A stretch of 64,000 nucleotides of DNA, taken from assembly GCF_000471905.2 (NCBI RefSeq), contig NW_006497560.1, positions 274,265 through 338,264 of the forward strand, in the 5' to 3' direction. The DNA is from Amborella trichopoda (lineage: Eukaryota; Streptophyta; Magnoliopsida; Amborellales; Amborellaceae). The notes under the pieces were generated by a model, which saw only the letters and a list, made by a program, of their open reading frames with translations, was not told the DNA's origin and did not search any database. The position numbers and the translations under genes are program-made. This document shows positions 38,401 to 53,400 of the stretch, piece by piece. Numbering within the stretch: the first letter of the stretch is position 1; each line of letters starts with the position of its first letter.

Positions 38401-41400
38401 CAAATATTGTCTGCAAGCCAGCCAAACAAATCAGTACAAATGCAAAATAACAAACTGAATTATCCTGGAATGCAATATTTATAGAAGATACCCGGGTTTA
38501 TTATCATTTTACACACTGCTTAGCAAACACATGTAAACTACTCCAAACAAACCATAACATCATGTTTCCAAATGGGCATTTTGTCTGCATAGGTATTTTT
38601 ATTGGATATTAAATTTCCCAGATGCTCCTCACCCAAATAAATAACTTAACAAATCCACCAAGATTATAAAAAATAAAGGCAATACAAAATGTTATTTTGA
38701 AATAGCTGATTAGAAATACAAAATGTACTGAATAAACAAAAAATATTTATGCCACTCATATTTTAGTCATTTTTATTGGATATTAAATTGCACAGATCCG
38801 CGGCATCACATGTATTTTCTTCAGGCAAAGACAAGACTAACCAAAAACTTGTACATTCTCACAAGGACAAACTTATGGAAAAAACAGGGGGACAAGTCTA
38901 TATTGTTGGATAGGAAGTATAGAATTAGAACCATTCCGAATTAGCGTTGTGGAGCCTGGAAAACTCAGCAGAAAACATATGAAAACCAAATAGACATCCA
39001 TTGTGCCAGTTACTCGGATAAGGAACAACCCCATTTTGAGAAACATTGAACAGAAGCACTAATGATTTCTGCATGTAATGTAATGATGACCCCTGTGATC
39101 AACTAAGGATACAAACTGGACAAACATGCGGGGCCATGAGTTAAAACAGCTTTATTCCTCAAAATTCATAATCATTGAAGCCATGCATAAATGACAAATG
39201 GGTATAACAATCGCAGCAAAAATAGAAAGACAAAAAATCAAGTAAAAACTGCGAACACACTATTTCACTCCAAGCAGGTGGACAGTTGAAATTGGAATAA
39301 AGAAGATATTTTTGTAAGAAAGATGATATTTTTGTAAGAGACTCGTAGGATGGATTGGACAATACCGGTAACTTTCCTGTATATAGATCACCACTCTGTG
39401 AACCACCCTAGAACCACTTCAAAGTACAAAAGCCATTACTCGAGCCTATGATAAATAGGCATCTAGAGGTTAAAACATATAAATATGAATAAAAGTAATA
39501 GAAAGGAAAAGTCCAAGTCTCAAATGGAGGAGATACTTAAAGTTGTTACCAATTGGAATTGGAGGGTCAATATGAAGGGATAGACATTTTTAATGACGAA
39601 TAATATACCTGTGGATGTTCTGCATTGAAGGGTGGAATGCCCACAAGCAGCTCAAAGAGAATGACACCCACAGACCACCAATCAGCAGTTGTGCCTGCAA
39701 GACTATCCAGTCAGTCACTCACAAGAAACACCAAAGTGGCAAAAGGATTAGAAGCCCAGAAATGAAGCATCTGTTTCGACAAGCATTTTAGAGAATAGAA
39801 GTAAGAAACTGGCTGTTTGCCTTTTTCATAAGAATAATAAGCTATACGGACCATGTCCTGTTCCCAGAAGTATTTCAGGTGCCAAATAATCAGGTGTGCC
39901 CACAGCTGAGCGCTTCTGCCGCCTCTCCCTTTGATCTGATTGCTCTAACACAGAAACCTGAGGCTCATCTTCTCCAAGAAGAGAAGTTCCACCGACTGCT
40001 GGCCCAGATAAATCATCAGTACTGTTGATGAGACCAACCTTTGAAAGTCCAAAATCTGTCAACTGTTCACAAAGAAAACGTCAACAACTACCAAGCATTT
40101 TACTAATTGCACACATGGATAAAGTGAGATGACAAAGGAAAAAAAACGCAGAAATTTCAAGTAAACATCTGCTGTTGCATTGACATGTAATTTAAAAGGA
40201 AAAAAGAAAAAAAAAAATAGAAGAAAAAAATTAACAGCTTCCTCACAGCAGCAGAAATGGAGGGAATACTTTGTTCCTTTCAAGATTGTTCCTTTCAAGA
40301 TTAAGTCCTGCATATCTTGATTCCCAGCAAGAATATAAAATAACTTTAAAGATCTTTCTCCAATGATTACAAGTTACTTCAAAAGAATCCAAGTGAAAGA
40401 AAAGTGTATTACCCAACTACTTGATAGTGGATACAAAGACTAGAGCAAATTTTCAAGCCGAAAAACAAGGCAACATGGACACCTTCAACAAGCCACTTGC
40501 TAAAAACCAAGCTAAGTGAATAAGTTACAATCATTTAAATAACAATTACAACCATCTCTAGCCTTGTATAACCACTATAAATAAACTCAAATACTAACCC
40601 CTAATGGAGCAATTACATATAAAGCAAGACTAGCTTATGAATTACACTTTCATAGCACAAATTACATAAACTATGTCCCAAAGCTTAAATACATCATGCA
40701 ACTAATCTAACCAAATTCTAAGGAATAAAATCAACTAAACAGGGAATTAGAATGTCAAATTAAAAAAAGGCAGCCATGCTTCGAACCCCTTGTGCCGGGG
40801 CCACACAATCAGGCCCTATTAGGACTTAATTTTCTCCCTTCGGATTATACAAAAGTTGTTCAATCTCACAAGAGTGTCTAAACCAAATGGGAATAAATTA
40901 CACACATTAAAATCACTTCTTAAGATCTCAACACAATGGCATTATTATCCAAAACAGAATGCAAAAGGTTTGAATCGAATCGGATAAAGAACAAGAGAGT
41001 TATGGCCAAACTACACAAGGTGGTCCCTCAAACCACCAAAACAGTCTTGTATGAAAAAATTATGAACCCCCAAAGGTAAAACGTGATGAAAAAGTATTGA
41101 AAATTGAGTGACACTCTGAGACTAAATTATTTGATGGATTTGAAGCAAAGTAATCAATGGATACTATGCATGATCATGGATTCTCATGCATAAAGGCTAT
41201 AACTTATTAAGGACCACACTATGAATTAGCATGATGAAAAAGATGATCAAATGGGGACTCTTAGATCAATAAAACTTTTCTAAATTCAAAACTCCAACAG
41301 TTATAGAAGCCAAGAATATGATCTTATGAGAAAATAAAATTCAATAGAGTTTACCTTGATAAATGCACACTATGGACTTAAGCATAAGAAAGTAGGACCA

Positions 41401-44400
41401 CCATCAAGATCACCATTAATGGAACTTTAAAAACTACAGATGCCAAGAATATGATGGGAAAAGAAAATTCAATGGAGTTTACCTTGATAAATGCACGCTA
41501 TGGACTTAAGCATAAGAAAGGAGGACCACCATCAAGATCATCAGTAATGGAACTCTAAAAACTCTCTCTTCAATTTTCTGTCACAAAACCTAAGAAGAAG
41601 GAGGAGAGCAACAATTTTTCAAAATGGTTCAAGAGATAATTAGGGTTTGAGATCTCATTATGTGCTTTTATAACATGGGTGTAACCTTGGACTCAATCAA
41701 CACCCTTGATGCACTAATTCAAAGGCACATGAGAGGCTAATGTAACTAGCCACCCATCCCCATCCAACCACTAGGAAGAAAAGATGGGATTTCACACCAT
41801 TATCACTCACCCTAACCCTAAGTTATGCCACTTTACCATTTTGTCCTTGGCTTATGTTTTTGTTCTAATTGTATCCAATATGGCCTTAAAAAAATACCCT
41901 TAGTTTTTTTAATAATGTCTTAGAGTAAATAACCACAAAGGCTCAAGGGCAAAGAAGTAATTGGCAAAGCTCACACATGTGGAGATACTCTACTTTATCA
42001 AAGCCAATCACTTTGTAGATCTAAAATTTCAAACCAATCAATTTAAAGGTAATGTCCCCTTCACACAAGTGTGTGAAGATATTTTTCAACTCAAATTTGA
42101 AAATGCATTTTCTTTTTAACATCTGACCAACTAGATCAACCAAATATACCGAACAAATAAATAAATTAATTAAAGTTCACACATGCCATGCAAGACCCAT
42201 GTCTGAGTTAATTAAGACATGTGATAAAAAGGTAGCCTTAATTTATAACATTATATAACAATATATAACAAGACACCATAACACAACCCCTTATAAAACA
42301 AGCAACCAAATGCCAATCTAGTCCCCTGCTTAGGGATCAGCGCCCTGCTGGGCGGTGATCCTAAAGTGAGGTATGGGGTGCCGCGTGACAGCCCTAGGCT
42401 ATTCGGACGCCATGGTACTACCAGGTCAGGACTAAATTGAAATTTAAGTCAAACAATTTGAAAACCCTCATTTTTTTAGCAAATTAAATTCCGAAAAATT
42501 CTCTAAAATTCACACTAAATATTTAAAGTATTTTTGAGCAATTATTACGTTTTTCTCATCATTATAAAATCAGACAAAAGGTATAGTGAGATCTCAGGCT
42601 AATAACTATAGGTATCGATCGGAGTACTCCACTGGGCTAGTCCCGAATGATATTCCGCCGAGTCTCAGATCAACCCAATAGACCTATGTTCCACAGTCTA
42701 AAGCAGGAACACATAATTGGCCATATCAAAACCGTTGAGCCAGAACTTCCGATCATTCGGCTCTCAATGGACTACAGGTGTACCCTTGTGGGACATGATC
42801 TAACTCAATTATAGGGGTCCTTTCAAAACACATGTGCACTGACTCTTCCAAACTCAGATAATGCATTTGGAAGAGTGGCTTCCCGTACGAAATGAAAATG
42901 CACATGCCATGCAATGGTCTCGTGTCAGGATACGGACCTATGTACCATAAGTCTTGACCATTCCATACAAGGCGAATACTCAATAAGTACTCAGGTTTTA
43001 TTTTTCTCGTTTAGATTCTCTAAGCCCTGACCGATTGCAGCTAAACATGAGGCTAAGCTATAAAATCCTGACTAGGAGGTGACCCTCACACCTCCTTGAT
43101 AAATTGCTTTCTCAACACGTAAACTCTCGATGCCTCATGCGTACTCAGGGTAAACGAATCTAGGCTCCATTTCGCAAGACGCCAAGATTTCAATCTCTCA
43201 ATCGCTCCCACTAAATGAGAGACTACTGGAATTTAGGCCTTGATAGGCTATATTCCCAACACTACTTGCTATCAGTAATCGAGTAACTTAACAATGAACA
43301 ATATTCCGATGTTTCATGGAATGAAAAGTCCATGTTGCTTGGGAAGGAAAGAGAATCATCAAGAAATGAAGTCAAGCATATCTCCTAAGCTGGAATTTCC
43401 AGATCACAAAATCTACAACAATTGGAAGCTGAATCCTAGATAACCACAATCAAGGTTTCTCAACAAATTTAAAGAAGTTTTTGTGTGAATTGAAGGCTCG
43501 TGACTGGTACATAACCATCTAGACATGACTTTTGCCCCTATAAAGGTATACTAGAACAACCATATAACTTCACAAAAGAAATTAAAAGAAGAATACCTTG
43601 ATATGACCATCATGAGCAATCAGCAAATTGTCAGGTTTTAAGTCGCGATGCACCACACGCAGAGAATGCAAGTATTCCAATGCAAGGACCTACATTTCAT
43701 CAAGAAAACTGGTCATATTCACGTATCTTTCCTCAAGAAAACTAGTCAACCTTTTCATATTCACATTGAAATGAATGCACAACATGGAACAGTGCTGGGT
43801 AAATGTATTAGAAATAAAATTACTGCCAAGAATAGGAAATGTGCTTACAACTTCAGCTATATAAACCCGAGCAACATCCTCATCCAGGCAACCCAAATTT
43901 CTTAACAAAGAGTAGAGATCTCCTCCATTCAAATACTCCATTACAAGATAGAGGTTTTCCCGGCACGTGAATGAGTAGAAAAAACGGACCTATTAATCAT
44001 GTAGTTTATAGATATAAATACTTTTGCCACAGTTAATCTGGAAGAAAAAATTGTTAAGCCACTAGACCTGCTCACCACAAAGGGATTGCGAACAGAAATT
44101 AATATGTCACGTTCAGCCAATATACTTTCCACCGCATTTTTACGGATCATGTCAGCCTTCTTAAGAACCTGTACACATTTCAAAATGTAATTCAGTTCTG
44201 CCAACTTCAGATCATCCAATATTATAGAATGTTTGAAATATGTTCATGCATGTATTTATGCCATCTTAGCTAATCTGGCATTAGTCAAACGTTTCTGGAA
44301 GCCTTTATCTTCTTTCAATAAAAATGACACTTGGGAAAGGGCATAAATTTGAAAGGAAAAAGGCAATTATGAAAGAGAAGTACAGGAGATGGGAGAAATA

Positions 44401-47400
44401 AATGGCAGAAATAATAATTTAAAAAAAAAAAACCATGAAAACTATTAGACACTCAGACAGGGATTAAAATATCATGCAGTAACAGGACTACAAAATCAAC
44501 ACAGTTCTCAAAACCAAGACTGAATTTGTCAAATTCTTGAACCACGTTTGTTGAGTAAAATCCAAGAATCCAGTCATGTGTTGTCCAAATTATGACTGTG
44601 AGGAAGATGATGAGCCATCAGTAGATTAAGAGAATTGACATCACTGACTTGCATCAAGGACTCACATACGCATCAAGTACGAGATCCAAAATGTTCATCC
44701 TGGTTGAGATCAGAACATTAAACATTTTTCAATGCCAAAATTTAAATAAAAAATTTTCCAGATGAGTCCCAGAATGACCTGAATGAAAAGCTTGAAAAAT
44801 TATAGCACATTGTGAACTAAACACAACACAATAAAATGCAGTGTTTTCTCCAATCAGAAGGGTATCAATTATCAGGTAATAATCACAATTATGTGAAATC
44901 ATATGGATCCATGCAGTTATATTTTGATCTTGAACTTATAGGACAGCAAACCACAGATGGTACGCTTATAGGGAAATTGCTAGTAGATATCATGATTTAC
45001 ACAGTTTGTTTAAAAACCATAAAGCACAAACTTATAAGAGCCCAACTCATTTCTGAAGCACACAGAAACACATACACCTTAACGTATTTAGAGAGAAGTG
45101 TAGAAACAATGAAACGACAATACGACTGTGCAGGTAAGTGTGTATTTGTTTGTGCATGCATGTACGTAAGAATGCATTTGAACATACAAAATATGGATTA
45201 CTTTTACATGAAAGGAAATCAATGAAGCCAAAACAAAGGATTAAAGTATCATTAATAAAGTAAGCACAACAGATATGACATGAACTCAATTCCACTTAAC
45301 AGAAAATAATAGACACCACCATTGTATTCTTTTTTGGTTTTATATAATTGAGCAACTCTATGGGGGTAGAATGTTGGGCGGAAAAAAAACAATATATCCA
45401 TAGAATGAGTGTAGCGAAGATGAGGATATTGAAATGGATTAATGGTAAGACAAGAAGGGATAGAATTTGAAATGAATCCATTCGGGAGAATATGGGTGTG
45501 CCACCAATACGTGATAAGATGAGAGAGAGTAGACTTAGGTGGGCTGGGTACGTGTGGCGCCGACCAAATACAGCACTTGTTAGGATGTGCGAGTTAGTTC
45601 AAGTGGAATGACTGAAAAGGGCAAGGGGTAGGCCCAAAAGGACATGGTTGGAAGTAGTCTGAAAAGATATGGGGACTTATGGCCTCACTAAGGGTGTGGC
45701 CTTTAATAGAGCAAAATGGCAGACCAATATTCATATAGCCGACCCCACTTAATTGGAAAAAGGCTATAATGATGATGATAATGATAATGATGATGATGAT
45801 GATGATGATATAATTGAGCAACTGTGGTCTTATGCAGTTATCACAAAAGCACACAGAGCACAATGAAACCCTCAAACCTATGTGACAAGAACCAAGAGGC
45901 TTGAGCTGTTGAAGTACATGGACATGCCTTTCTACTAATGGGAAGTTAATATTATGATTGGCATTGGTTTATAATGAGTTTTATTAGATTAATATACAAA
46001 GTTATAGCTGACCTAAAGCCATTCAAATAGCGGTACGCTAAAGATGGCTCCTTTAGATGGGGCCTACAACCATAGAACCAGGGACTACAACAATCGATCA
46101 ATTATTCCAAAGGGAAAAATTAAATAAATTAGTAAGTTATAGTCTTCCTTTATTTTGTAGGCAATATGAGCTTTTGCTAATTTCCTATTTTTAATCTTGT
46201 AGCAAGGGCTAAGTCCCTTAGGATTATAACGGAATAAAGATCCTCGTGTTCAGAAAGATATAGTAAAGACTTAGAAAGGTTTAACAACTCGAGTTTCAAG
46301 TCAAACAAATAAAGAACTGCAACCTCTACAAATGCGATGCAAGACCTAAGGCCAACTCATTGAATTTTGAACAAAGAATGATTTACTTTCAATTATTGGT
46401 GAGATACCATCTTTGGAGGACAAATTCCTCTTCATATAGAGCCTAGCCTAGGTTAAGAGCCTCCCCAAAGGCAAGCCCTTTTTCTCTTTCCCAACAGGTG
46501 GTATGTTGCATCCTTTCTTCATCCAAACTCTACCCCCAATCCAAGCTCCCATACACCCTTCTCACACCATCCTTTATCTCTTAACCATCACCAGCCCTAC
46601 ATCAACTCATTCAACCATCCCCATCACACAAAATCCAAGTCAAGCCCATCTTCTCATTGTTAACCCAACACTCTACATGGAGGCGGATGTCAAGTGTCCA
46701 CACTTGGACACATGTTGAAACTTGATCACACGGCCTTGATACATGGCCGTGCATATTGGTTGACAAGATTATTTTTCTTAATACGGTATTGACACCTCTA
46801 ATAGAAGTATCTTGTACAATAACTTGCATTTTAATATCACAAAATGTTTAAAGCTCTACATGGGGTACAATGGACTTTATTGTCTAGTAGGTTTGTCGTT
46901 CAAATCCCATAAGTTTTTTTTTTTTTTTTTTTGGGTTTTCTCCCTCAAGTTTTCAATAATAAAGAGGAATAAAAACACTGATAGTGGGATTTGAAACCCA
47001 TCCATCTTTCTCCATAATCTCACTATCACAAATTGAGTGTAATCTAATCGAAAACTAAATTATATATAAGATATAATATTTTATTGATCATAAAAAAAAG
47101 CACATGAGGGGATTTGAACTCCTACCACCTTAAGGTAACCTTACACCCACGAGCTCTACTGCCTCTCCATCAACATGCCTGCTGATATAAAAGGGAAACT
47201 GCATTATATATTACAAAAATTATCAATGAACATAAATGAATGGACATGTCTAGTCATACTGGCTTTCTTAGGCATATAAACTAAACACCTCCGACACTCA
47301 TAAGCACCGACAACCGTGTCAAAATGCATGCAAAATTGCTTCTTCATCCTAGACCTAGATGCCCACCATACTCGATAGAATTCCCACCCAAGTCTCCCCA

Positions 47401-50400
47401 ACTCCTTTCTTATGCCCCTTTACCCCAAAAAGCCTAAACATTTTCTTTCTCAACCACCCCACTCCATGCTGGATCTGCCAAATTAGCAATCTTCAGCCCA
47501 TTAAAGGGCTCAATTCAAGCCCTATTCACCTCTCTAACCCTAGCAAACCCTAGACATCTCCCCACCTCCATTACAATTCAAACTCATCAATCATAGACGT
47601 CACAAGAGCCCTAAAACAACCCTAAAGCCCGTGATCCAGTATCTTCTATGTCTACAAGAGCTATTACATTTTTGTAAGATACAGCTCCCATTGGTCCTAA
47701 ATTTGGTACCAAAGCCCATGAATTCCATATGTGAAGTCCTTAATGTGTAGCTACGGACAGATCTACTAGAAGTGGCCAATGGAAAATATTAATGGAGATG
47801 CCAACCCAGAGGATAACGAGACCCAAACTTGAGTATGGCAACGTTGATCAAGAAGCAATGTGTAATAACGACGATGAGCCACTCTTCTGAGCCACTCTTC
47901 CACAGCTCCACAGTTCCTCTTACGAGGACAGACAACATATTATTGACCTCAATTCATGAGCCACTCTTCTGAACCTTCCAGCTTGATATCACATTCTTGA
48001 TAGAATGGTCATAGCATTTCCTAGGTCACTGAAATGAGATCTTATGCACTAAGTTGCCAAGTAGAAATGTGGCCAGATTGCTTTCATGTTCATCAGGAGA
48101 CCAATGGTGAGGCAGTAAGTTGTATCTTATTATGGCTAGATCCAACTTTTCAGCATCTGTGACTAGATCCAAACATTTGGATTGAAATTATGAAAAGAAT
48201 CCAGAGTCATTACTTTTAAATTTTTCGGATTTCAACCAAAAACCGAACAATTTAGATAAATAACTCCATGCTAGGCTACGTAACTGAAACTCCACTCCAT
48301 ATATAGTTTAACCGGCACGTATGAAAAGGAAATTCAAATTGAAGTGCATTTTATAATACATGGCTTTACTTACCAGAAGAAAGCATATCAACATAAATAA
48401 TATGGATCGTCGAGTTTGGTTATGTAGCAACTCTATGTCAAGGATTCTAAAGCAACAACCAAATGAATATCAAGTACAACATGGGGAAGGAACAAAGGCC
48501 ACAAAGGACTCGTGCAAGAGCCATTGTACAGCTGTTAAAAGTGTTACAACTCAATCCTAAGGAATACAATTCACGAAACATGCAACATAGTGCTTATTTA
48601 AGCCATGCCTAAAGGCAGCAAAACATACACTTGATATCAGTGTTTATAAACTTGTACTCAGGCCTGGAATGCGAGTCAGACTTGGCCAAATCTTAGAAAA
48701 AATAACAAAGAGACCTTGGAAACAGGTGAGACTCAGCTGGTTAAGGTTTTGGACTCTAACCCAGTATCCTGCTCAACCCAAGATGAATTGCCTGTGTCTG
48801 AGTTAGACTGGATAAGTATTAAACCACTGCCTCAGACTTTTGAATCTCATTCTCTCATATAAGCAGAACTGAGACATTTTTTAAATTAAAAAAAAAATTA
48901 CTGTAATTATATGTCACTCTACATGTGCATTTTTTAGCTTCTAAGGATCTCCTATGGAGAACTTTTTCTTTACAAAAAAGCGATTGTGTATCTATATATT
49001 AAGAAAATTTTCAGAATTTTTGCTGATTGAGAAGAAAATTTTCATATTTCTCAAATAAATTCATCAGATATGAAAATCTGTAATGATATTATACACTTTT
49101 CAGTCTTTCATGATGAAAGTTTGGGAGTAAAGAAAAACGAGACCTATGCAATTAGAACTTGTTGGTATGAGAAGATTTTAAAGAGAATCAAGGGTGAGGT
49201 GGGAACAGCAAAATGGAAGAGCGAAACAAAAAAGAACAGAAAAAGACAACTAGATTTCCGGACAATTGGGCCAAGAAATTAAGGAAAGTGGGCAATTCAA
49301 AGACAAGTATTCCTACATTTAGCTTGTATTGTCACCTAAAAACCATCTATAGGTAAAATGCCATATATCATAAAAGTAAACCATATGACCCCCATAAGAA
49401 ATTAAGAATATCCAGAACCCTTTAGAAGCTCCCAAGTCAACAAATAATAGCACCAAAATTTCAGTAGTGGAAACATAAGCGAGTTACAATTGGGAAGCCT
49501 AGGGAGCTAGCACCCAAAACACTTATACAGAAATAATAACATAAAAATAAATTGAATAAATCAGAAATTACAAAAGCTCCAAAAAACAATCTACACCAGG
49601 CAGATGCAAGCATAAAGCATGGAAACTCTAGAAATAAGTGGAACTAATCTAAAACAACGATGAAGCAAATTCTGTACCATGTACCTTAATGGCAAAGAGA
49701 TCACCCGTTGTTTTTTTCTTTGCCAAGAAAACCCGTCCAAATGCCCCTCTGCTTATTGGTTTTATAATTTCAAAGTCATCTATTGAAGTCCTGTCCTTGC
49801 TTGATGAATGAATAGGGCTTGCTCGAAGGCTACGAACTGTATCATCTTCCATTGGACCATCCTCATCAATTACACTACTAGAAATGTCCCCCTTTTCATC
49901 GTAAACCACGTCACATAGTTGCATATATTTCTCCCTAGACAACAAATCCAATTACCAAATGGATCAAAATAGGACCTAAGAATATATCCAAATGAAACAT
50001 TACCAATCAAAAAAGACAAAATTAACATAAAACTAAACCATCCAGCATTGTTTCATTCTACAAAACTTAAGAAGAGAAATATGACTATAAAAATAAAAAA
50101 GAAGAACAAGAAAAGACAGGCGCATTCACATCATGACATTGCTCCAAATAGCAGTAAAGAACTATCAACAAATGAAGAAACTGAAATGCTCACTTAATAA
50201 GTTTCTCTATGCGTGCTCCAACTGTCTGCACTGTGAGAGCATCCAGCTTCCTTCGCTGAACAACCTCTTGGAGGTCTTCAAGACAGGAAACAAGATAATC
50301 CACTGCCTGATCTTCATTTGTTGTTGCATTCGCAACACACCGAGCAATATCAGCAAGCTCAGTTATCTGCAGTTTGTGACAAGGTGACTCTTAGGAATAA

Positions 50401-53400
50401 GAGGTCTTAACGAATGCAGACTGGCCATAATACCATTTAAAGCATATAATTTTAGAAAGGAAATTCGCAGAGAATGGTTCAATTAGTGAAGCCGCATATA
50501 GAAAGTTAAATGTGATGCACAAAATTTGTATCCTTGGCCATGTCTATGGAATCAAATCAATCATATTTACAAGAACATAAGAAATTAAATACTCTAACAA
50601 AATAAATATGTTCGCGTTTAAATCACTGATGCTTAAGGTTTTTGAACTACTGTATATGACATAATAACAGCCTGTGGGATAACAATGTTATCACCAAAAA
50701 ATAAGATAATTTCCACAGATCACTCTTTGAGAAAAACTCCACAGACAATCATGTAAATGAAATGTTAACATTACAGCACAAAATTACAGTTTCTAGAATA
50801 AAGTGTTCACAAGCTAAGAATATATATGCATTCATTCTTAAATTTTCTCATCAGCTTAAGACCATCAAGCATGAATAGTAGAAAACGAAACTTCCTGCTT
50901 TTTCACATAAATGAGTCAAGGTTGTTTCCATCCAGAATAAACCAGCAGCTATGCAATTATACAACAAAATGTAGTCAAGATTCCAATATCGATGGGGAGA
51001 AACAAAAAAATTTCTCCTAGATGGACTTAGTTTACAATAATCAAAGTTTCTCATATAAGATTCTAAAATCCAGTGGCACTTCCCAAAAATCTACCATGCA
51101 ATAACAAGGTCCACAAGCTCACTCTTGCTCTAGAAAGTGTAGACTGCTATATACTAGGAAGGCAACAGATGGAAAAGGAAGGCCATGGTTGCAATATCAC
51201 ACAATACAAGCCACAAAGAATTTAATTCATCCCGAGTAAATTAGAAGGTAATGAAAATATATCATAAAACACAATCTCTTTCCCAAAAATAATAATAATA
51301 ATAAATACTAAACTCAGAGGGGACCTCTGGAAAAACTGCAATCACTTAGTGACAGTTATCCTATGGGGTCCAAGTCCGCCTAACGTCCAAGGAAATTAAC
51401 CTATCTTTGACATATTTGCAGGCCTTGCTGAGTCTCATTGTGGCATAACTGGGGGCTGAAGGGAAGCTAATGCACAACATTTGTAGAAAGGCCACTGCAG
51501 GTGGGACCACTGATGGCAACTAGTCCCCTTCTTGACTGCAGCACCACATTTGGTCCTGATCCCCACTACGTTTGATAATGTGGGACTCCTGACCCGCCAT
51601 TTGTTTGCTAACAGTATCTGTATGTATAGCACCCGACTTGTTGGATGCCTTCTTGTATTTTGATGTAAAAATTACTATAATTTGCACACACTCACGTTCA
51701 CCTTGTTTTTGGGGGGGAAAACGAAGTTATAAAGGGAAAGAGTTCTCATTTAAAGAGAAAGATAAATGCAAAGTGGATGATTTTCTCATAGTTAAATAGC
51801 CTTACAAGCGAAAGAAGTATCATATTTGGGTGACTGCAGCTTTAGTTGGTCAAACATGGTGCAGATGCAGGACCCTTCTACTCAAATCATTAATATGTGA
51901 CCATTTTAAATAAAGACAAATACATTTTTTTTTTAAGAAGCTTTAATTTTGTTTAGGCTTCCAAGCCTGAAATGGGACCTAAGCCATGCCAAGAATGGTT
52001 TCTACCAGCAGCAGCAGCAAAGGAGGAAACGAAAACCAGATTTCAACCGTCCTCTATAGTGTTATCATCTTTGCTTCTCCTCAACCAATTTCTTCTCTTC
52101 TTTTTTTTCCTTCCAATTTTGCTAGTTAACAAATCCTTAGCCATATCTTTATTTAAAAAAAAAAAAAAACTCCTTAACGATATCTGAAAGTATATGGTCA
52201 CTTGTTCATCCATCTTCGGCCACTAAAGTGGAAGACAACTTACCTTAGAAGAAGTGCATGCGAAGGGGATCCTTGGCCGAAGCTAAAAGTTCCAAAGCTC
52301 AAAAGGGTCACCAGTACTATTTTTCACTGTTTTATTCTGGTGCTTGTATACACTATTTAGGCCAAAGAAGGCTAAAGAAATTATCATAAACTTCCAAAGA
52401 TAGTCAGCCAAAGATTTCACAGGAAAACAACACGAAAGATGATAATGTTACGGAAGAAAGTTAAATTTTGGTTGTGTTACCACAATATATCAGAAAGCTT
52501 TTATCATTTCTTAGACCTCATTTCGTCTTCTGCTACTGGCTGACGGACTAGAGAAGGAGAACTTGGGCTAAAGTCGACAATTCACGAGCCTATAAGTACA
52601 ACACTTTAGTGCTTTGGCCAATTCACAGAAAGACCAAACAAATTTCACTTATAACAGATGGCAAGGGTTATGTCAAGTTGCATGGTGAATGCAACCAAGG
52701 GATCTTAGAAAGCAATACCATCTTGGTGTACATTCATGATCACATCTGATTAGATCTAGCACATAGAACTACTTTCCCAAAAATGGTTGGAATAACAACT
52801 TAAGCAAATCACCCATGAGATTAATATTTATCATCATCATCATCATATAAGCCTTATCCCAACTATTTGGGGTCGGCTACACAAATCATGTTCCCCCATT
52901 CCGCTCTATAAAGGGTCATACCTTCAATCAGACCACAAGTCACCGTATCTTTTTCACTACTTCAATCTATGTCCTTGGGGCCCTTCCAATGACTGTTTAG
53001 AGCCTTCCTTGAACCAAATCACCCACCTAACTCATGTTATTCTGAGTCGACGTTGCACATGACTAAACCACCTAAGTCTACTTTCCCTTATTATCACCTA
53101 TTGGAGCTATCCTCATGTTCCCTCAAATGTATTCATTCCAAAATCCTTCCTTGTCTTGCTACTCATCCATCTCAACATCCTCATCTCAGTGACACTTATT
53201 CTATGGATATGTTGTTTATTGACCACCCAACATTCCGTCCCATAAAGCATGGCTAGTCTTACAGCCGTCCAATAAAAAGTTCTAAATACTATATACGTGG
53301 CAAGAAAAGGGTAAGTCTTGCTATAAAAAGGTATACACTTTCCACCTAATATTGGAAATCTTTCTTAAGCGAAAAGCAATCCTTGGACAAATGTTTAATC

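Noticed and set aside
44836-45225. A 129-codon plus-strand frame in a kinase intron
   Set aside because: No recognisable motif, AT-rich composition, and no splice or start context that supports it.
47095-47175. A tRNA gene on the minus strand
   Set aside because: A B-box-like block is present but the cloverleaf and acceptor stem do not form; a SINE remnant is more likely.
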